Positions 10,450 to 22,154 of a stretch of 64,000 bases of DNA are shown here, piece after piece (the first letter of the stretch is position 1; each line of letters opens with the position of its first letter). This DNA is from Sclerotiophoma versabilis (taxonomy: Eukaryota > Ascomycota > Dothideomycetes > Pleosporales > Didymellaceae). The notes beneath the pieces were generated by a model, which ran no database searches, was not told where the DNA came from, and saw only the letters and a list, made by a program, of their open reading frames with translations. The DNA lies in the NCBI GenBank assembly GCA_012274445.1, contig JAAROD010000095.1, forward strand, positions 1,648,254 to 1,712,253, read 5' to 3'. A program made the position numbers and the translations under genes.

Positions 10450-11689
10450 TAGTAATTTGATATGCAATGGCCTTCGGTGTGCAGTATGGTTGTGTTCAAT
10501 GACTGCCAGACGAGTTAGTTGCGGTTCGAGGGTGATTAAGTACTCCGCGCGTTAGTGCTATTCGGCCAACTTGGTAGCTTGCATGCTGACAGGGATACCA
10601 ATTTCAAGACTATAAGTCGGTGCAAGGACGACCGATTCCCGGTGGGGCTCTGATCTTCAACGCCGTGATTTGCGAGGACGGCACGTCGGGCACAGGTCCA
10701 TTCTTATCGGGATACATGCACAGCGTGCCCGAGTCGCATTCTGAGCGCATGAGTGCGGCACATGCCCTCCTTTCTTGATGACTGCCCAGGTCTGTGACCC
10801 TATGGATTGCGGAGTTATGCTGGCTAAGAGACATGGTACAGCATCTATACCAATATTTACCTCCATGGAAATCAGAGGCTTTTCTCGAAGCAACACTACG
10901 AGCCAAAATTGATCCCAGCCTGAAAGAAAGTATGGCAGGCGGTATTCAAGCATGAGGGATCCGACTCCAAATGAGAGACGCTTTTAGACTATTCATGGTT
11001 CTTCTAGGCTCTCTTGGATGCGGGAAAGACAGTCTGAACATCTTTTGTCCTCTGGTACTGACCGGAACGGCATTTAGGGAAAGGCACATCGATACTCCAC
11101 CAGGTGCTGTAGCCTTCCGGTACTTTTGTAGAGACAGTATTGCAGGAGCCAATCCTCTCTGTGTTCCCCAAGCTATTGATAGAAATCCAGCCCAATTGCT
11201 CCCCAGCACGTTGAGAATGCCTGCTCGATCGCCGAGGCGCAGCACCAGTGATTTGCTCGACCAACTGGGCTTCCTGGGAGCAGCTGCCTGTTTCTGGGAG
11301 GTCTGTCCCAACATCGTTGCTCACTCACACAACCACTAACTCACCGCCAGCGCTCCTATGCCTCCAACTATATCGGTGTGTAGGTCGCTAGGACAAGGGA
11401 AAGTGACCAAGTTAGAGATTCGATACCAAGGGGCTATGAAGCGGATTTCCATCTGAATGTACCAGAAATGCTTAGAACATTCTACTTCCTGCCTGGCCTT
11501 GCATCTGCCTTTGTGTTCCATCCTGCAGTCGCAATTGCATATTCATATCTGTCGCTCGCACTGTTAGCACTACAAAGGCAACAAAAGCCTTATTATCGTC
11601 ATGATGTTTAGTAAGTTGTATAATAGTAAGGCAGAATTTAATAACATGTTGTGTTACAAGAGCTGTTGTGAAAGCGTTGACAGTCTCAA
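10450..11689. other. No supportable gene; overlapping antisense frames
   Basis: Both strands carry frames of about 100-120 codons over 10610-11340, none with a recognisable domain. On the minus strand three frames follow each other (11324-11004, 10953-10657, 10906-10610), as expected of a decayed gene, but I could not rebuild it. Confidence 0.4.
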
Positions 11690-12112
11690 TAATTGCATCT
11701 GAGCTGCATCCTTAATTTAAAAGGAATAACTAGTAATGTGTAGGAGATGTTATCTATAAAGTTCTAATTGCAGCACAATTTTGAAGACATGCTAAGAAGA
11801 ATGGCGCACATTCTTTCATAGGCCATAGGTACTGCCTGTATAAGAAGAGCTGCATATAAAGTAATAGGATATCCTACGACTTCTCGTGGATGGTTAACCA
11901 ACCAGTGTAACTGGTCAGGTTATATAGGGCATTGCTCTACATATAGCAAATTTAGACATAGCAGCACGTGATGGTCGGAGATCCTGGGATCAGTGAACAC
12001 TATGATTAGCAGGTCTACCAAATACCGCCATTGGATCCAATGTGTTCCGCGCCACCAGCGCGTACGATAAGTTGCAGATTATTTCCTTTGTAGTCTGTTT
12101 TACTAGCAAGAA
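11690..12112. repeat. Repeat copy A, deleted form of the F-box repeat at 40.4-41.8 kb
   Basis: This stretch aligns to 40423-40515 and then 41400-41768, skipping the F-box coding body. Shared landmarks in order are GATGTTATCTA, AATTGCAGCACA, GCGCACATTCT, AAGAAGAGCTGCATAT, GGCATTGCTCTAC, CAGCACGTGATGGTCGGAGA and TTCCGCGCCA. Several differences are C to T at CpA in this copy (for example CACAG versus TATAA near the left junction), as RIP would cause. It lies just past the 3' end of the Zn2Cys6-hexapeptide gene. Confidence 0.75.
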
Positions 12113-12151
12113 CAACAAAAGTAGACATGTTTAAACCTGGTCTTGATCTTA

Positions 12152-13252
12152 CTATTCCGTCAGGACATCGTAAACGACGACAGATCCAGAAGGCACAGCT
12201 GTTCTATGACCGATTCGTACTCCAGCCCCAATGGTACAGCCCTTCCCAATATCAACGTTGTCGCCAATGAAGACCTGACTGTCCGGGTCGGTCGTGATGG
12301 TGACGTAGGCGCCAATGCTGCTGTTACATCCGACCGTAATCTTGCCTAAACCGTGTAGCTGGCAGTAAGACCCAATGGTTACATTGTCACCTATCACAAT
12401 GCGAGGCTCAAGAGACTCCCCCAGCGGTGTCTCTCTGTTCCCAATATGCCGAATGTTTGACAATGGGGTGTTACGGGATGGTGGCGTTTGGAGCCGCTGT
12501 GCCCTCTGGTGGCGAGCCACCGGAAGCATCATCGTAGGCTCAGCAGCGGTATGGTCGCCGCCGTGTGATTTGGCTTCTGCATCTTCCTCATCTATCAAAA
12601 TAGAAGGGCGCTGAAGAGGAGGTAAAGTCGGTGGGCGCACTGAGGGATCCAGAGCTTGTGGTGGCTTACCCCAGTCAGTGTGCAGACTGCGCTGCGCAGG
12701 CGTACGATATCCTTGCTCGTCGACGGCGATGGTTCTGCTACCGACCCCGGCACCGTCCGTGAGCGGAGGTGGATATAGATGTGGGTTATTTTGTTGGCTA
12801 TCTCTGCCGCTAGCTTCGCGGTTGGGTATATGGGTGAGACTACAAGGCTCACCAGCTCCAGGAGTCGTTCGTCCTCTGCCAGCCGTCAGAGGCCCAGGCA
12901 TTGGTGTTATTCTCCTCCGCCATAATGTCTTCTCCTTATAGCCATCACACTTGAAGTTACCACGTGTGCAATTGTTGCACTGCGGTTTTGCTTCATCGCA
13001 TTTCTTCTTACGCCGCTTGCAAGTTCCACAGCCAGTCTTAGTCCGATGTGCAAATTTTCTTTTCGTCTTCATCGAATGCCTTGTAGTCGTCTGCTCGGCA
13101 CTGCATGGGATGCGTTCGCCCTGCACACGAGGACAATTTTCAGGTATCGATGCCACGCCGCTGTGTTTTGCATCTGTTGACCCACAAACTGATAGCGTGC
13201 GGCGGAGCTGCTCAGGGTCAGGAAGAACAATCCGTCCTATGTCAGTCGCCAT
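12152..13252 (-). CDS. Zn2Cys6 protein fused to a left-handed beta-helix (hexapeptide) domain
   Basis: A 366-residue protein from the ATG at 13252 (AGCATGGCG); the open frame extends upstream but without ATG. Residues 75-102 form a complete Zn2Cys6 cluster (GCGTCKRRKKKCDEAKPQC then CxxC and final Cys) followed by KCDGYKEK. Residues about 110-280 are a Pro/Ser/Arg-rich linker. Residues about 285-360 contain repeated [LIV]-G-x4-[IV] hexapeptides (IVIGDNVTIGSYCQLHG, VFIGDNVDIGKGCTIGAGV), the left-handed beta-helix of bacterial-type O-acetyltransferases such as the maltose/galactoside family. The helix is short (about four coils) and lacks the N-terminal Mac-type region, so catalysis is doubtful; it may serve trimerisation. 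Related fungal proteins joining Zn2Cys6 and acetyltransferase modules are known to exist, but I cannot place this one. Confidence 0.75.
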   Translation of the reverse strand: MATDIGRIVLPDPEQLRRTLSVCGSTDAKHSGVASIPENCPRVQGERIPCSAEQTTTRHSMKTKRKFAHRTKTGCGTCKRRKKKCDEAKPQCNNCTRGNFKCDGYKEKTLWRRRITPMPGPLTAGRGRTTPGAGEPCSLTHIPNREASGRDSQQNNPHLYPPPLTDGAGVGSRTIAVDEQGYRTPAQRSLHTDWGKPPQALDPSVRPPTLPPLQRPSILIDEEDAEAKSHGGDHTAAEPTMMLPVARHQRAQRLQTPPSRNTPLSNIRHIGNRETPLGESLEPRIVIGDNVTIGSYCQLHGLGKITVGCNSSIGAYVTITTDPDSQVFIGDNVDIGKGCTIGAGVRIGHRTAVPSGSVVVYDVLTE

Positions 13253-14725
13253 GCTGCTTTCCACTGCCTTCCAAGCCGGTGAAAGGTGCGTAGGAAGGCA
13301 AAGTGCCAATCTGCAACGAGACGAGCCAAGCTTTGGCTCGCTTCCTACCACAAAACGAGCGGCTTTTTGCTGGAGGCTTGCAGACCAAGCACGAAATGGG
13401 TGTTGCAGTACTCAGATGCCCCCAAAATACCTGACCACGTGTCGTTGTGTCAAGCGGCGTTACTCGGTGAATGTAAGTACTTGACAGTCTCTCTTGTTGT
13501 TCAGCAGGCAACACACCAGGTAGGGCTAAATCACGGATATGTCGTCAAGCTCAAGCTGCTGTACATCGCAACAACGAGACGTGTCGATAGCAATGCATAG
13601 AAAAAGCTGCACAGTTGGTCGCACAAGAGAAAGACCGCACAGGGCGGCTGTTCGCTTCTTCTATCGGCGCGCGGCTAGGGTCCCGGCCCGGCTGGGGTCC
13701 CAGCCCCACTGACTCTAGCCGCATTCGCTCGACAAGCTGCTGTGCCGTTGAAAGTCTATTGCGCCAGTTTTTGATTGACGTGTTTTGGTTTAGTGTGGCT
13801 TTCCGCAAGATTGCCTGCAGTCAGGTTTGTAGCTCCAGCGTGCGCTGCAGGAGATAGAGGAGGGCAGCAGGACGGACGCGGGCAAGCATGCATGATGGCG
13901 TCTGTCGCTGCGTCTCTTGCCATGCGCTCTCACACTAGGGCGCAGCTAAGCGCTTACTGGTGCTCATGGGTACAGGGGTCGCTGCGGTCGCTGCATGCAA
14001 GACAACCGCGCATTGTGCTGTACATAAATGCGCCGTCCTGTGGTTTCTTCAAGGGACCCAGGCAGTGCCAGCTGCCAGCCTTGCATGAGAAGCCGATGGG
14101 CAAACCACAAGCGCGACGTGCATTGCACCAGATCATCCTTTCGGATGATGTTGGACAAGTTATGGCTATCCTCAAAGAGTACATTCTAACCCGCTGAGAG
14201 GAATGAGAAGCAAGTGAACGGGACTACACGATATTGGCTCATTTTATCCAAAAATGAAGATGCACAGTACTGGGCTAACAAACTAAGCACTAATGCAACT
14301 GTAGCATGAGTCTGTGCAAAGTCATCTGCCGCGTGGTCGCTGCAATCTGGACGCATAATCCAGTCGGACTGCATCACGTGGCTTGTTAGCATTACCGCGG
14401 TCGCTCGAGGAACTGGCGTTGCATGCACGCATAGAGAGCTGTTGCTACCTGATTCCATAAGCTAGTGGATGCTGCCGCGTTGTCATTGTAAGATGAGCAA
14501 ATTAGCTGACTCTCGGGATTCAGGTGGAAAGTCGGCCAGTGATGATCGCAGATCTTCCCTTGGCGGAATGTTTCGACGCGAAGTAATGCCGACGTTCCCC
14601 CATACTACCGCCTACTCAGGCCGTTGTCGCGCCTCAGCTTCTGACATCCCTCCTCCACCGGCATTGCCGCCGACACATAGACATTTGCGACCGCCTGCGA
14701 ACCACGAACTACAAGTCTGTCTGTG
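13253..14725. other. Long intergenic stretch
   Basis: Upstream of both the minus-strand Zn2Cys6-hexapeptide gene and the plus-strand FunK1 gene. It is GC-normal with short overlapping frames on both strands, none with domains or splice support. It contains a local direct duplication of CCCGGCCCGGCTGGGGTCCC type around 13681-13705. Confidence 0.45.
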
Positions 14726-17102
14726 ATGGTTGTTCCCCTGTCTTGGTCGGAGATCATCAAAGCGCATCCAATAGGCAACAGGTTAGATGGCTTTCGATCT
14801 AAGTATTCTTCGCTTTGGAAGGATAAAGTCGATCTGAATATCGATCGCGAAGGTAATACTCATCTACATGCTCGAAGAAGAGCTGTTGATAGTGATAGGC
14901 TTAAGACAGGTTCTTCTGGCTCTATTTCCTACGTTGCAAAGTCTTGATGTGGTTCAAGCGTTGCCCTCACAGCGTGGCAACGGAGATCTCCTCAACGATC
15001 TAGCGCCGCTGTATCTATCGATTGTTTCTTACAGCTTTGACGCTGTTCGGATCAAACCCCTCCTGCATGCCGTTCTCAGCGAACAGCCCGACGAAGCCAT
15101 CTGGGACGCTGCCTGCGACGCCGTTACCGCGTCCACTCCACCTCCCCGACCCACGTCGGTGATCCAACAAACACCATGGCTGCGCAGCACGGGCAGCTTC
15201 GCGAACTCGACCGAGCACCGTAAGTACGTCGACGACGTGCTGAAGGAGGAGCTGGGCCACATGTACGTTGGCGTACCTGGTTTCTTCGACGCCTTCTTCG
15301 GGGAGGTCGCAGATCTTGGTCCGGCAGCACAGGCCGTGTTCGACAAGTGCAAGGAAGGAGATACACCGCTCTACCAGGAGGAGAGCGGCTGGCAGGGCTG
15401 GCCTGAAGGGGCGAGGGAGGGGGATGTCTTAAGCTGGTTCGCACCGCTTACAGAGCAGCTCTTGGACTTCGCAAAAGAGCATAGGCTAGGCCCTAGAGTT
15501 CGACGCAGAACCGTAGCACGACCTCATCTACCCTTGCAGGGTTCCACGGCCGATCGCAAGCTGGACATTGGCTTCGTAGACGACGAGAATGCTGGCATCG
15601 ACTCCAGATATCACTGGTCACGCATCCTCGTGCCTGGGGAGCTCAAGAGCAATTCATTGGCGGACAAAGCGTCTAAGGCGTGGCTTGACCTTGGCCGATA
15701 TGCGAGGGAGGTGCTTGCCGCTCAAGATAGCCGCCGCTTCGTTCTTGGCTTCACGCTGTGTGGATCGCTTATGCGGCTGTGGAGCTTTGATCGACTAGGG
15801 GGCATTGCCTCTGAGCAATTCGACGTCAACGAAGATGGACAGCAGTTCGTGTCTGCAGTGCTTGGGTTTCTCTGGATGCAAGAGGAGCAGTTGGGCTTCG
15901 ATCCGACCATCATCACAGCCGGGGACAAGCGGTACATAGAGATCGAGCGGGACAACCGCACAGAGCGCCTCGTCATCGATAAGGTGATAAAACGGGTAGC
16001 TTGTGTCGCTGGTCGAGCAACAACCTGCTGGAGAGTCCACCGGGAAGAGGAGCCCAGCACTCAGCTCGTAGTTAAAGATTCCTGGCAGTACCCGGAGCGG
16101 GACGAAGAGGGTGAATTACTACGCTGGGCAACCGAGAAGGAAGTGGTGAATGTTGCAAGGTATTTCCACCACGAGACGGTCCGTATTGGTGGTCGAGACG
16201 ACGATATCCGCACGAATGTACGCAGAGGCCTGGACTTAACAAAAGCGGAAAACTACGTGCCAAGGAAGCCTATGCCGCCGCCAAGCACAACTGGGCGCCG
16301 GGCTTCACGAAAAGAAGGAAGCAGCAGCCTCACAGAGCGGAAAAGATCCTCAAGCTGCACAAATGCGCCAATTCCGCCAAGCAAGCGCACTTGCTCGAGG
16401 TCTCCGATGAAACTTGCCAATACGAACCGCATCCATCGTCGTGTCATCGTCCGTGACTTTGGGAAGCCTATCTACAAAGCAAGCTCCCGGACCAACCTAC
16501 TTGCCGCACTGGAGGGCTGTATCGAGGGTTACGAGTCCCTCCACACGCAGGCAGGCATGCTTCAACGCGACATCTCACCAAACAACCTCATAGTAAACGA
16601 GAATAATGACGACTCGTCATGGCCCGCGTTTCTGATTGACCTTGACCTTGCAATCAAGGAGCAGCGCGAGCAAGCTTCAGGAGCGCGTGGGAAGACCGGT
16701 ACGCGTGCTTTCATGGCCATTGGAGTGCTTTTAGATGACGAACAGCACTCGTTTATGCACGACCTTGAGTCGTTCTTCTGGGTGCTGTTTTGGATCTGCA
16801 TACACTATGATGGGCCGGACAAAGACATCGGACCCACCGAGTTCGAGTGTTGGAATTACGAGAGTGATAAGAAGTTGGCAGGTTCCAAGAAGAGTGTGGT
16901 TGATGACGAGAGGGATTTCCTCAAAATTGCGCAGACGAACTTCACGCCATACTACCAACCATTGGTCTCTTGTGTCAACAGGCTTCGAAGAAAAGTATTT
17001 CCCAACGGCGAGAGATGGAGGGATCCTAGCCCGCAGCTGTACCTTGATATGAAAGGCATCCTCCGCGCAGCTCAGAATGAGCTGAAAGAATCAGAAGGGT
17101 GA
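14726..17102 (+). CDS. FunK1-type fungal protein kinase, two exons
   Basis: Exons 14726-14852 and 14899-17102 join across a 46-nt intron (GTAATA...GATAG, phase 1) to give 776 residues. The first exon supplies the usual N-terminus (MVVPLSWSEIIKAHPIGNRL); starting at the downstream ATG inside the intron would drop it. Residues about 80-330 are the FunK1 N-terminal region with ARPHLPLQGSTADRKLDIGF and VPGELKSN. The kinase part has KDSWQYPERDEEGELLR in the N-lobe, a 60-residue Ser/Arg/Pro insert near 470-530, a catalytic loop LQRDISPNNLIV near residue 597 and a DLD-type metal motif (FLIDLDLA) near 620. The APE region reads TGTRAFMAI, then HDLESFFWVLFWICIHY. All motifs look intact. The family is expanded in many filamentous fungi with largely unknown substrates. 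GC-rich relative to its flanks. Confidence 0.88.
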
Positions 17103-18180
17103 AACTGCAACAGTACTCTTCTAGTAGTGCACAAGCTATGGAAGGCTGGATATAAAGCGTGTGCTAATTTAACTAGCATATGTCTTGTCGCTGAGCGTCA
17201 ATTCATCGAACGTCGGGGCTTGGTGGGTGCAGTTCATTCTCTATGGCAAATGGCGTCATGCTGCGCAGCCACAACGATGCACCGCTCCACCAAAAGCATA
17301 CTAATCCAGATGCTCTTCGCAGACTCGATGAGACGTGTACGGCTGGACGAAGTTGGAGGAGTGCTGGTCACAGTACGGCAAAGCTGCTGTAGTGTAAGGC
17401 CCGTCTTGCCCATCTGCGACGACCAGCATGTATGGCTCATGTATGGCTCTCGACGGGGAAGTGTGCTCGGCACTAGCATGCGATCACTTCAGACCCGCAT
17501 TCGACGCTGCTATCGGTAAAGCATGCGAGGAATGGCAGGCGTCGTGGTTTTGCCACGCGCAACCACACGTCTTTCCCCACAACACCACTTGGGATGACGC
17601 AACAGGTGGCACCTCGCAGTCCCATCGCCGAGTACAGTAGCCAGCAGCACGACCAGAGCCTGACTGGCTACAGCAGAAGCTTCGCCACTCACTACGGTCA
17701 GCCCTTTTGATTAGCCAGCAAGGCGTAGAGGTCAGCAACGCTTGGTCGAGGAACAGTATGGGGCGAGGTGTGCTTGACAGAGTATTTGAAAAGGACGAAT
17801 TCTATGTACAAGGCAGATCTCGCAGGCAGCGCAACCTCTTTTCCGACGCGATTCGTATTCATCATCTGCTCACAGTCTGCAACACGTGATACGTAATCAA
17901 CCTGTGCTCCTATGCTTCACGCAGCTGTGTTTCTTCGCACACATTGACAGCTGTCGCAGGCCTGTATGAGTCATACACTATAGCCGTTGACAAGCATCAA
18001 AGGCTCCCCTCACCTTAACAAGCACGTCTGCATTGTTGCTTTCACACTTAAGCTACAAAGAACCTTCTTTTAGCAAAAAAAGAGTGTCCTGTCACTGCCA
18101 CACCACTAATAAACGCTCAGGACTCCTGCAACTAATATAGAAAAGACTTATCCAGGCCAGAGGGCCGTCCTCTACATACA
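17103..18180. other. No supportable gene
   Basis: Several frames of 60-130 codons on both strands (for example 17127-17519 plus) lack domains and lie antisense to one another. No repeat or RNA gene recognised. Confidence 0.45.
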
Positions 18181-18975
18181 TCATAGTAGATCGGCCAAAG
18201 ATGTCGGGACGGCAGAGTCCAAGAAGTAGAAATACGTAAACAAAGAGGAGCTGACAAAACTAAAGTCAGGATTTACTAACGTGGCTGAGGTACAGCCCAG
18301 CTCATGACCCGTACTCTGAGTACAATTAGTTACTATCTGGCTAGTTTGATGAGGAATACATACACCCCCGCCGCCAGGAAAGCGTAGCATCGGTTTCAAT
18401 GATACATGAACGCTTTGATTGAGCAGAGCCGATAGTACAACCAACTTCACCTTGAGATCTTGGTGCAACGGTCGACCCATCTCCTCAGCCGCAATACTGT
18501 GAGCACCAGGAGGACATCTGGTTTCATCTGGCCAGAGGCGATGGTATGTAAAGGTCATAAGCTTGAAGCGCCGTAGCAGCTCATCGGCCTCTCCCTTATC
18601 GTGCTGGCATGCTGTCTGGGCTGACTGCTCGAGGTCTGCCGGATTCAATAGGGCTCTGAGTATCTCTTGTTGGGCAGCTGCAAGTTTTGCATTGATTCGG
18701 TGCTGCAACTCAACTGTACCAATAGGACTGTCATCAAATCAGTGAAGTACTGGATGGATGCTCAGGGAAGGGCTATCTGGACAGTAGGGTGGTGTAGTAA
18801 GCTGCAAGCTGCTTGCTTCTGTCGCTCTCGAGTGCGCTCTGTGTACGCAAGAAAGTCTCGGAATGCCTGGAAGGAACCCTAGAAAAGCTGCCTGTATGTC
18901 AGATTTTACGTCCCAAGCTATCCCAAGGTCACAGGCTAATTTCTGTCCCTCCACGAGAAACTCCTTGAATAGCAT
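18181..18975 (-). CDS. Helical hypothetical protein, exon structure unresolved or broken
   Basis: Minus-strand coding-like sequence in pieces. A first exon from an ATG at 18975 (MLFKEFLVEGQKLACDLGIA) joins well through a 43-nt intron (GTAAAA...TTCCAG) to AFRDFLAYTERTRERQKQAA. This frame then stops, and the main 175-codon frame (18708-18181) resumes in another phase with QHRINAKLAAAQQEILRALL. A branch-like CACTGAT and acceptor GACAG lie between them, but no good donor restores the frame, so either a non-canonical intron or a frameshift is present. The protein is alpha-helical and charged in its first 120 residues, with a Gly-rich loop (FPGGGGV) later. No known family; I infer a real but possibly damaged gene. 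Confidence 0.4.
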
Positions 18976-19643
18976 GAAACTCTCTAGCTACCTTGCGTTC
19001 TTAGCGTTTCGTACATTTGGTGCTTTCGTCGACAGCATTTTGATTTGGGGACAAGTAATTGACCTGAGGTATCAAACTTCGTTCGAGAGAAAGCTCAGCT
19101 TTTGTTCTTCCACGTGTACGACCTAATTGATAGCTTACATGTGCGCTCTTCTAGCGTATAGTCCACATTTGCGCATGCATCGCATACGCACGTATGGAAT
19201 AGATAAAACACGTTGAGAAACGTTGGCACAGGGGGCGTTAAGCTTCATTACGATAGAGAACGATCGGCGATCTTTCCACTTCCTTACCTTTCAAGTGGAA
19301 AAGAGGCGTCCAGCTACTATAGCGCACTCACCTGCAAATGACGTTCGCAAAAAGACTTATCGCGCATTTGGGACCTGTGTATGTTGCCGCTGCCCGTTCA
19401 TCGAAGCACAGCTCCTTTCACACAAGGAACTCATCGGTCAACCACTCGCTGCACGACGAATTTTACCCAGTAAGTCAAGAGACCTTTCGATTCAATTCTA
19501 ATCAATATTGAGACAATACAATCACTAGTTTTTAAGGGGTTTGGCGATACGTTGTCAATTTTGTGGAAATGTAACGAGTAGATAAGATATTGCTTTCTAC
19601 CCAAAAGCGATTTCCGGACGATGCCCTTCAGCATTCTCTCACC
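18976..19643. other. Intergenic
   Basis: No gene, repeat or RNA gene could be supported here. Confidence 0.5.
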
Positions 19644-20494
19644 CTAAAGTGGGGAGAGCTGCCGTGGAAATTCACACGGTAAGTTACGTTGCCTCAGACG
19701 GTGCAACTCGTCACAAGAGGCCAAGTCAGACGACAGGACAGTAGGAGAATACAACGCGCTGTCAATACGAACTCGCTGATTTCTAGCAGTGTCTGACGCC
19801 TGCAGCATCTCGATATACACCATCATGTTTTCCAGCACCATGTTCTCATCCCGGAAGATCTCTTCTGAATGGCAAGGCATCTCTTTAAACCCATAGGCCC
19901 TGTTGAGGGCATCCAATTGTTCGGAAAGATTTTGAGTGCTAAGCTTTCGTGACACGTTCGTCTGTATGTCGATTTCGGCGAGCTGATCAATCGCCGCCCT
20001 CCAGGTGTCGTGCACAGAATAGTGTATGACGTAGAGCAGATTGTGATCTGCCTGTGTCCAATTCTTCGCAAGCTCACAAGGGTTTTGAGGAGTGGGGGGT
20101 TCGAGGAAGTTATGTTGGTCCCTAGAGCGAGCAGGAGCCTGGCTGTGATTTAATTAGCACGGCTTATAGCACCGTACAGTAATAGATACCTAGTTTTAGC
20201 AACCCCATCCAGACCGTATGCTGAGGCAATACTGTTCGTTTTGCTATAAGGAGCGGGTGAAGGCGGTGGAGCAGGAGGCACATTGGTCGACTGAGTTGTG
20301 TCGAAGTCAGGATACATTCGCTGATAAAACTCAAAGTGATCAAACATGGCTTGAAGAAGTTTTATTGTTGGTAACGACTGGGGATTATCGTATCGCGAGG
20401 ATGAAGTTGAAGTATTCAGTGTGAAGAGGGGTATGAAGGGGCCGTTCCTGAAAGATAGATACCTTGCGGCACGAACACCTGCATCTGTGCGCAT
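19644..20494 (-). CDS. Hypothetical protein, two exons, 267 residues
   Basis: Exons 20494-20190 and 20142-19644 join across a 47-nt intron (donor GTATCT, branch GCTAAT, acceptor ACAG; phase 2), making a continuous frame where the unspliced one stops. The N-terminal third is Ser/Pro-rich with a proline block (VPPAPPPSPAPYS). The second exon encodes a helical segment (KNWTQADHNLLYVIHYSVHDTWRAAI) and more amphipathic helices to about residue 225. No signal peptide, membrane segment or known domain. A further upstream exon is possible because the N-terminal ATG lies close behind an AG that could be an acceptor. Function unknown. Confidence 0.5.
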
Positions 20495-20784
20495 TTGAAC
20501 CTAGCAAAGCTCACTGATTCCGGTATATGCATGCCGTTATCGCTCTTTATAGAGAGATCGATGGAGGTTATTAGTATTAGAGTATGGGCAATACTGCCGT
20601 GCATATAAATGACATAGATATAACGCCTGCGATAGGGAGTGGCATAGTGAAAGGATACTATTAATAGCATAAAATAAATACCGCTTTGCCCCGCTCGAAC
20701 AAAACATCTCTCTCTTGCTCCAGCAGTCGCATTGTGTGGGGAAACAGTTAAATTTAGGCTGTACTAACGTTATTTACAATACTG

Positions 20785-21189
20785 TTATAAGAAATTCCGT
20801 TGAAATTCCTCTAGTACGAGTAGAGCATCGCTCAGTTCGCAATATTCTGCCAAGCTGTACAATTGCGGCCATTGCTTAGTCGTCCCCTGCTCCTCAGATT
20901 GGACAAATGCTTCAACATATCCGCCAGCCTTGCAGCTAAGGATGCTAAGCACTCTTGGTTTATTTGTAATATGTAGGCCCGAAGGAGTGGTGTTTGTTGC
21001 TTCTTGACTTAGGTTTGCGGGGTCTCTTGGTCCCTCTCCTTGCCTCGTTGCCGCATAACCACCTTTGTGTTTCTTCTCGCAGTGCCAGTCAATAAGGCCT
21101 GGGACAGTACGAATCTCTTTGCAATCTTTGTGGTAGCAATAATACTTCGAGCGAGTGGCTATACAACGTTGAATTGTTAATACAAGCAC
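20785..21189 (-). CDS. 3' exon of a C2H2-like zinc-finger hypothetical protein
   Basis: An open frame of 134 codons with no ATG of its own at the upstream end, so it should be a 3' exon. Near its start it has Cys-x4-Cys-x12-His-x4-His (YYCYHKDC ... DWHCEKKH), the spacing of a C2H2 zinc finger. The rest is polar with no known domain. Upstream, at 21205-21526 on the same strand, are more coding-like pieces and an ATG at 21526 whose 5' flank is duplicated at 24.0 kb, so the gene may begin there; I could not resolve the joins. Confidence 0.4.
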   Translation of the reverse strand: MLVLTIQRCIATRSKYYCYHKDCKEIRTVPGLIDWHCEKKHKGGYAATRQGEGPRDPANLSQEATNTTPSGLHITNKPRVLSILSCKAGGYVEAFVQSEEQGTTKQWPQLYSLAEYCELSDALLVLEEFQRNFL

Positions 21190-21518
21190 AGCAGACGAGT
21201 GGGGCTACACACAGCATATATGGGAGGATTCGCTGCTGCCGGCGACAGATGCTTTCATGCTCAAGCTTGAGCTCAAGACTGTGGACTGAGAGATGCCAGC
21301 ATATCCAAAGCTGAGGCGCTCCGACGGATTGGGTCTCCTCTCCAGTGTGGCTTTCCAGGGTTTCCTCCAACCGATGCATCCCCAAAACCATTCAAGGCAA
21401 CCATTCTCCTCGTCTTCTGTTTTTTGTGTTCCTGATGCATCAACCTGATTCTGTGTGAGTGTTGGATCGATGCGTAACAGGGATAGTGGCACGCACTTTC
21501 GCCTTGTAGGTGGAGGAC

Positions 21519-21628
21519 AGAGCCATTGCAGAAACGGGACGTGCAGGAAGGCAACCGGTGAAGGACGTGAGAGCGGTGAGATGATGGATACAGGACGTCT
21601 TAGCCGCGCAGGAAGGGTGCATGATATA
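21519..21628 (-). repeat. Duplicated 5' leader, copy 1
   Basis: About 110 nt upstream of and including a minus-strand ATGGCT align, with small gaps, to 23995-24105, the leader and start codon of the five-exon gene. Shared blocks include GAGCCAT, GGAAGGCAAC, GTGAAGGACG, GCAGTGAGATGA-like and GCATGATATA. Homology stops at both ends, so this is a local promoter/leader duplication. Confidence 0.6.
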
Positions 21629-22154
21629 TCTCAGCCTTCCAACTGACGCCAGGCCATCTTACTGGCAAAGATTTAGACCCAGAGATACCGCTAGTATCTG
21701 GGAGGGGGCTCAAGTCAGCACATCTCCGTTAGTCTGGCTGGGCTTCGAACGCCATCCGTCTAAGCCAAAGCAATCCTATTCGTGCACAAGTGGGTCGCAT
21801 TATGGAGACGCTTCGTTAACCAACCGCGTCCCGAGATTAGTATGACATACTTAGTATTAAACAATACGTCGATCAAAGCCATGCAGGGTGGTACCACAGG
21901 TTAGGTATGGTGATGAAGCGATCAGCAAATGCGGCAAGGTCGCTTAGTGAGGCATTTGATGCATCAGAAGGGAGGTTACGCGGCCCGAGCCTCCAGAGAC
22001 GACGTTGTGAACACTCGTAGTGTGGGTAGAAGAGATTCTGTGCATTTCGTATGAACCAAGTTTAGTGCAAGTAGGAACAATCTATTGAACACTGCATAGA
22101 TAGGATGCAACGTGAACTTGTGGCATAACAAAGAAACGACAGCAACCGTATGTA
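21629..22154. other. Intergenic
   Basis: No supportable gene; short frames only. Confidence 0.5.

Noticed and set aside
10971..11339. 122-codon plus frame and an equally long antisense frame
   Set aside because: The two are fully overlapping on opposite strands, without domain or splice support.
13775..14197. 140-codon plus frame upstream of the FunK1 gene
   Set aside because: It starts with a non-ATG codon and has no domain; antisense frames of similar size overlap it.
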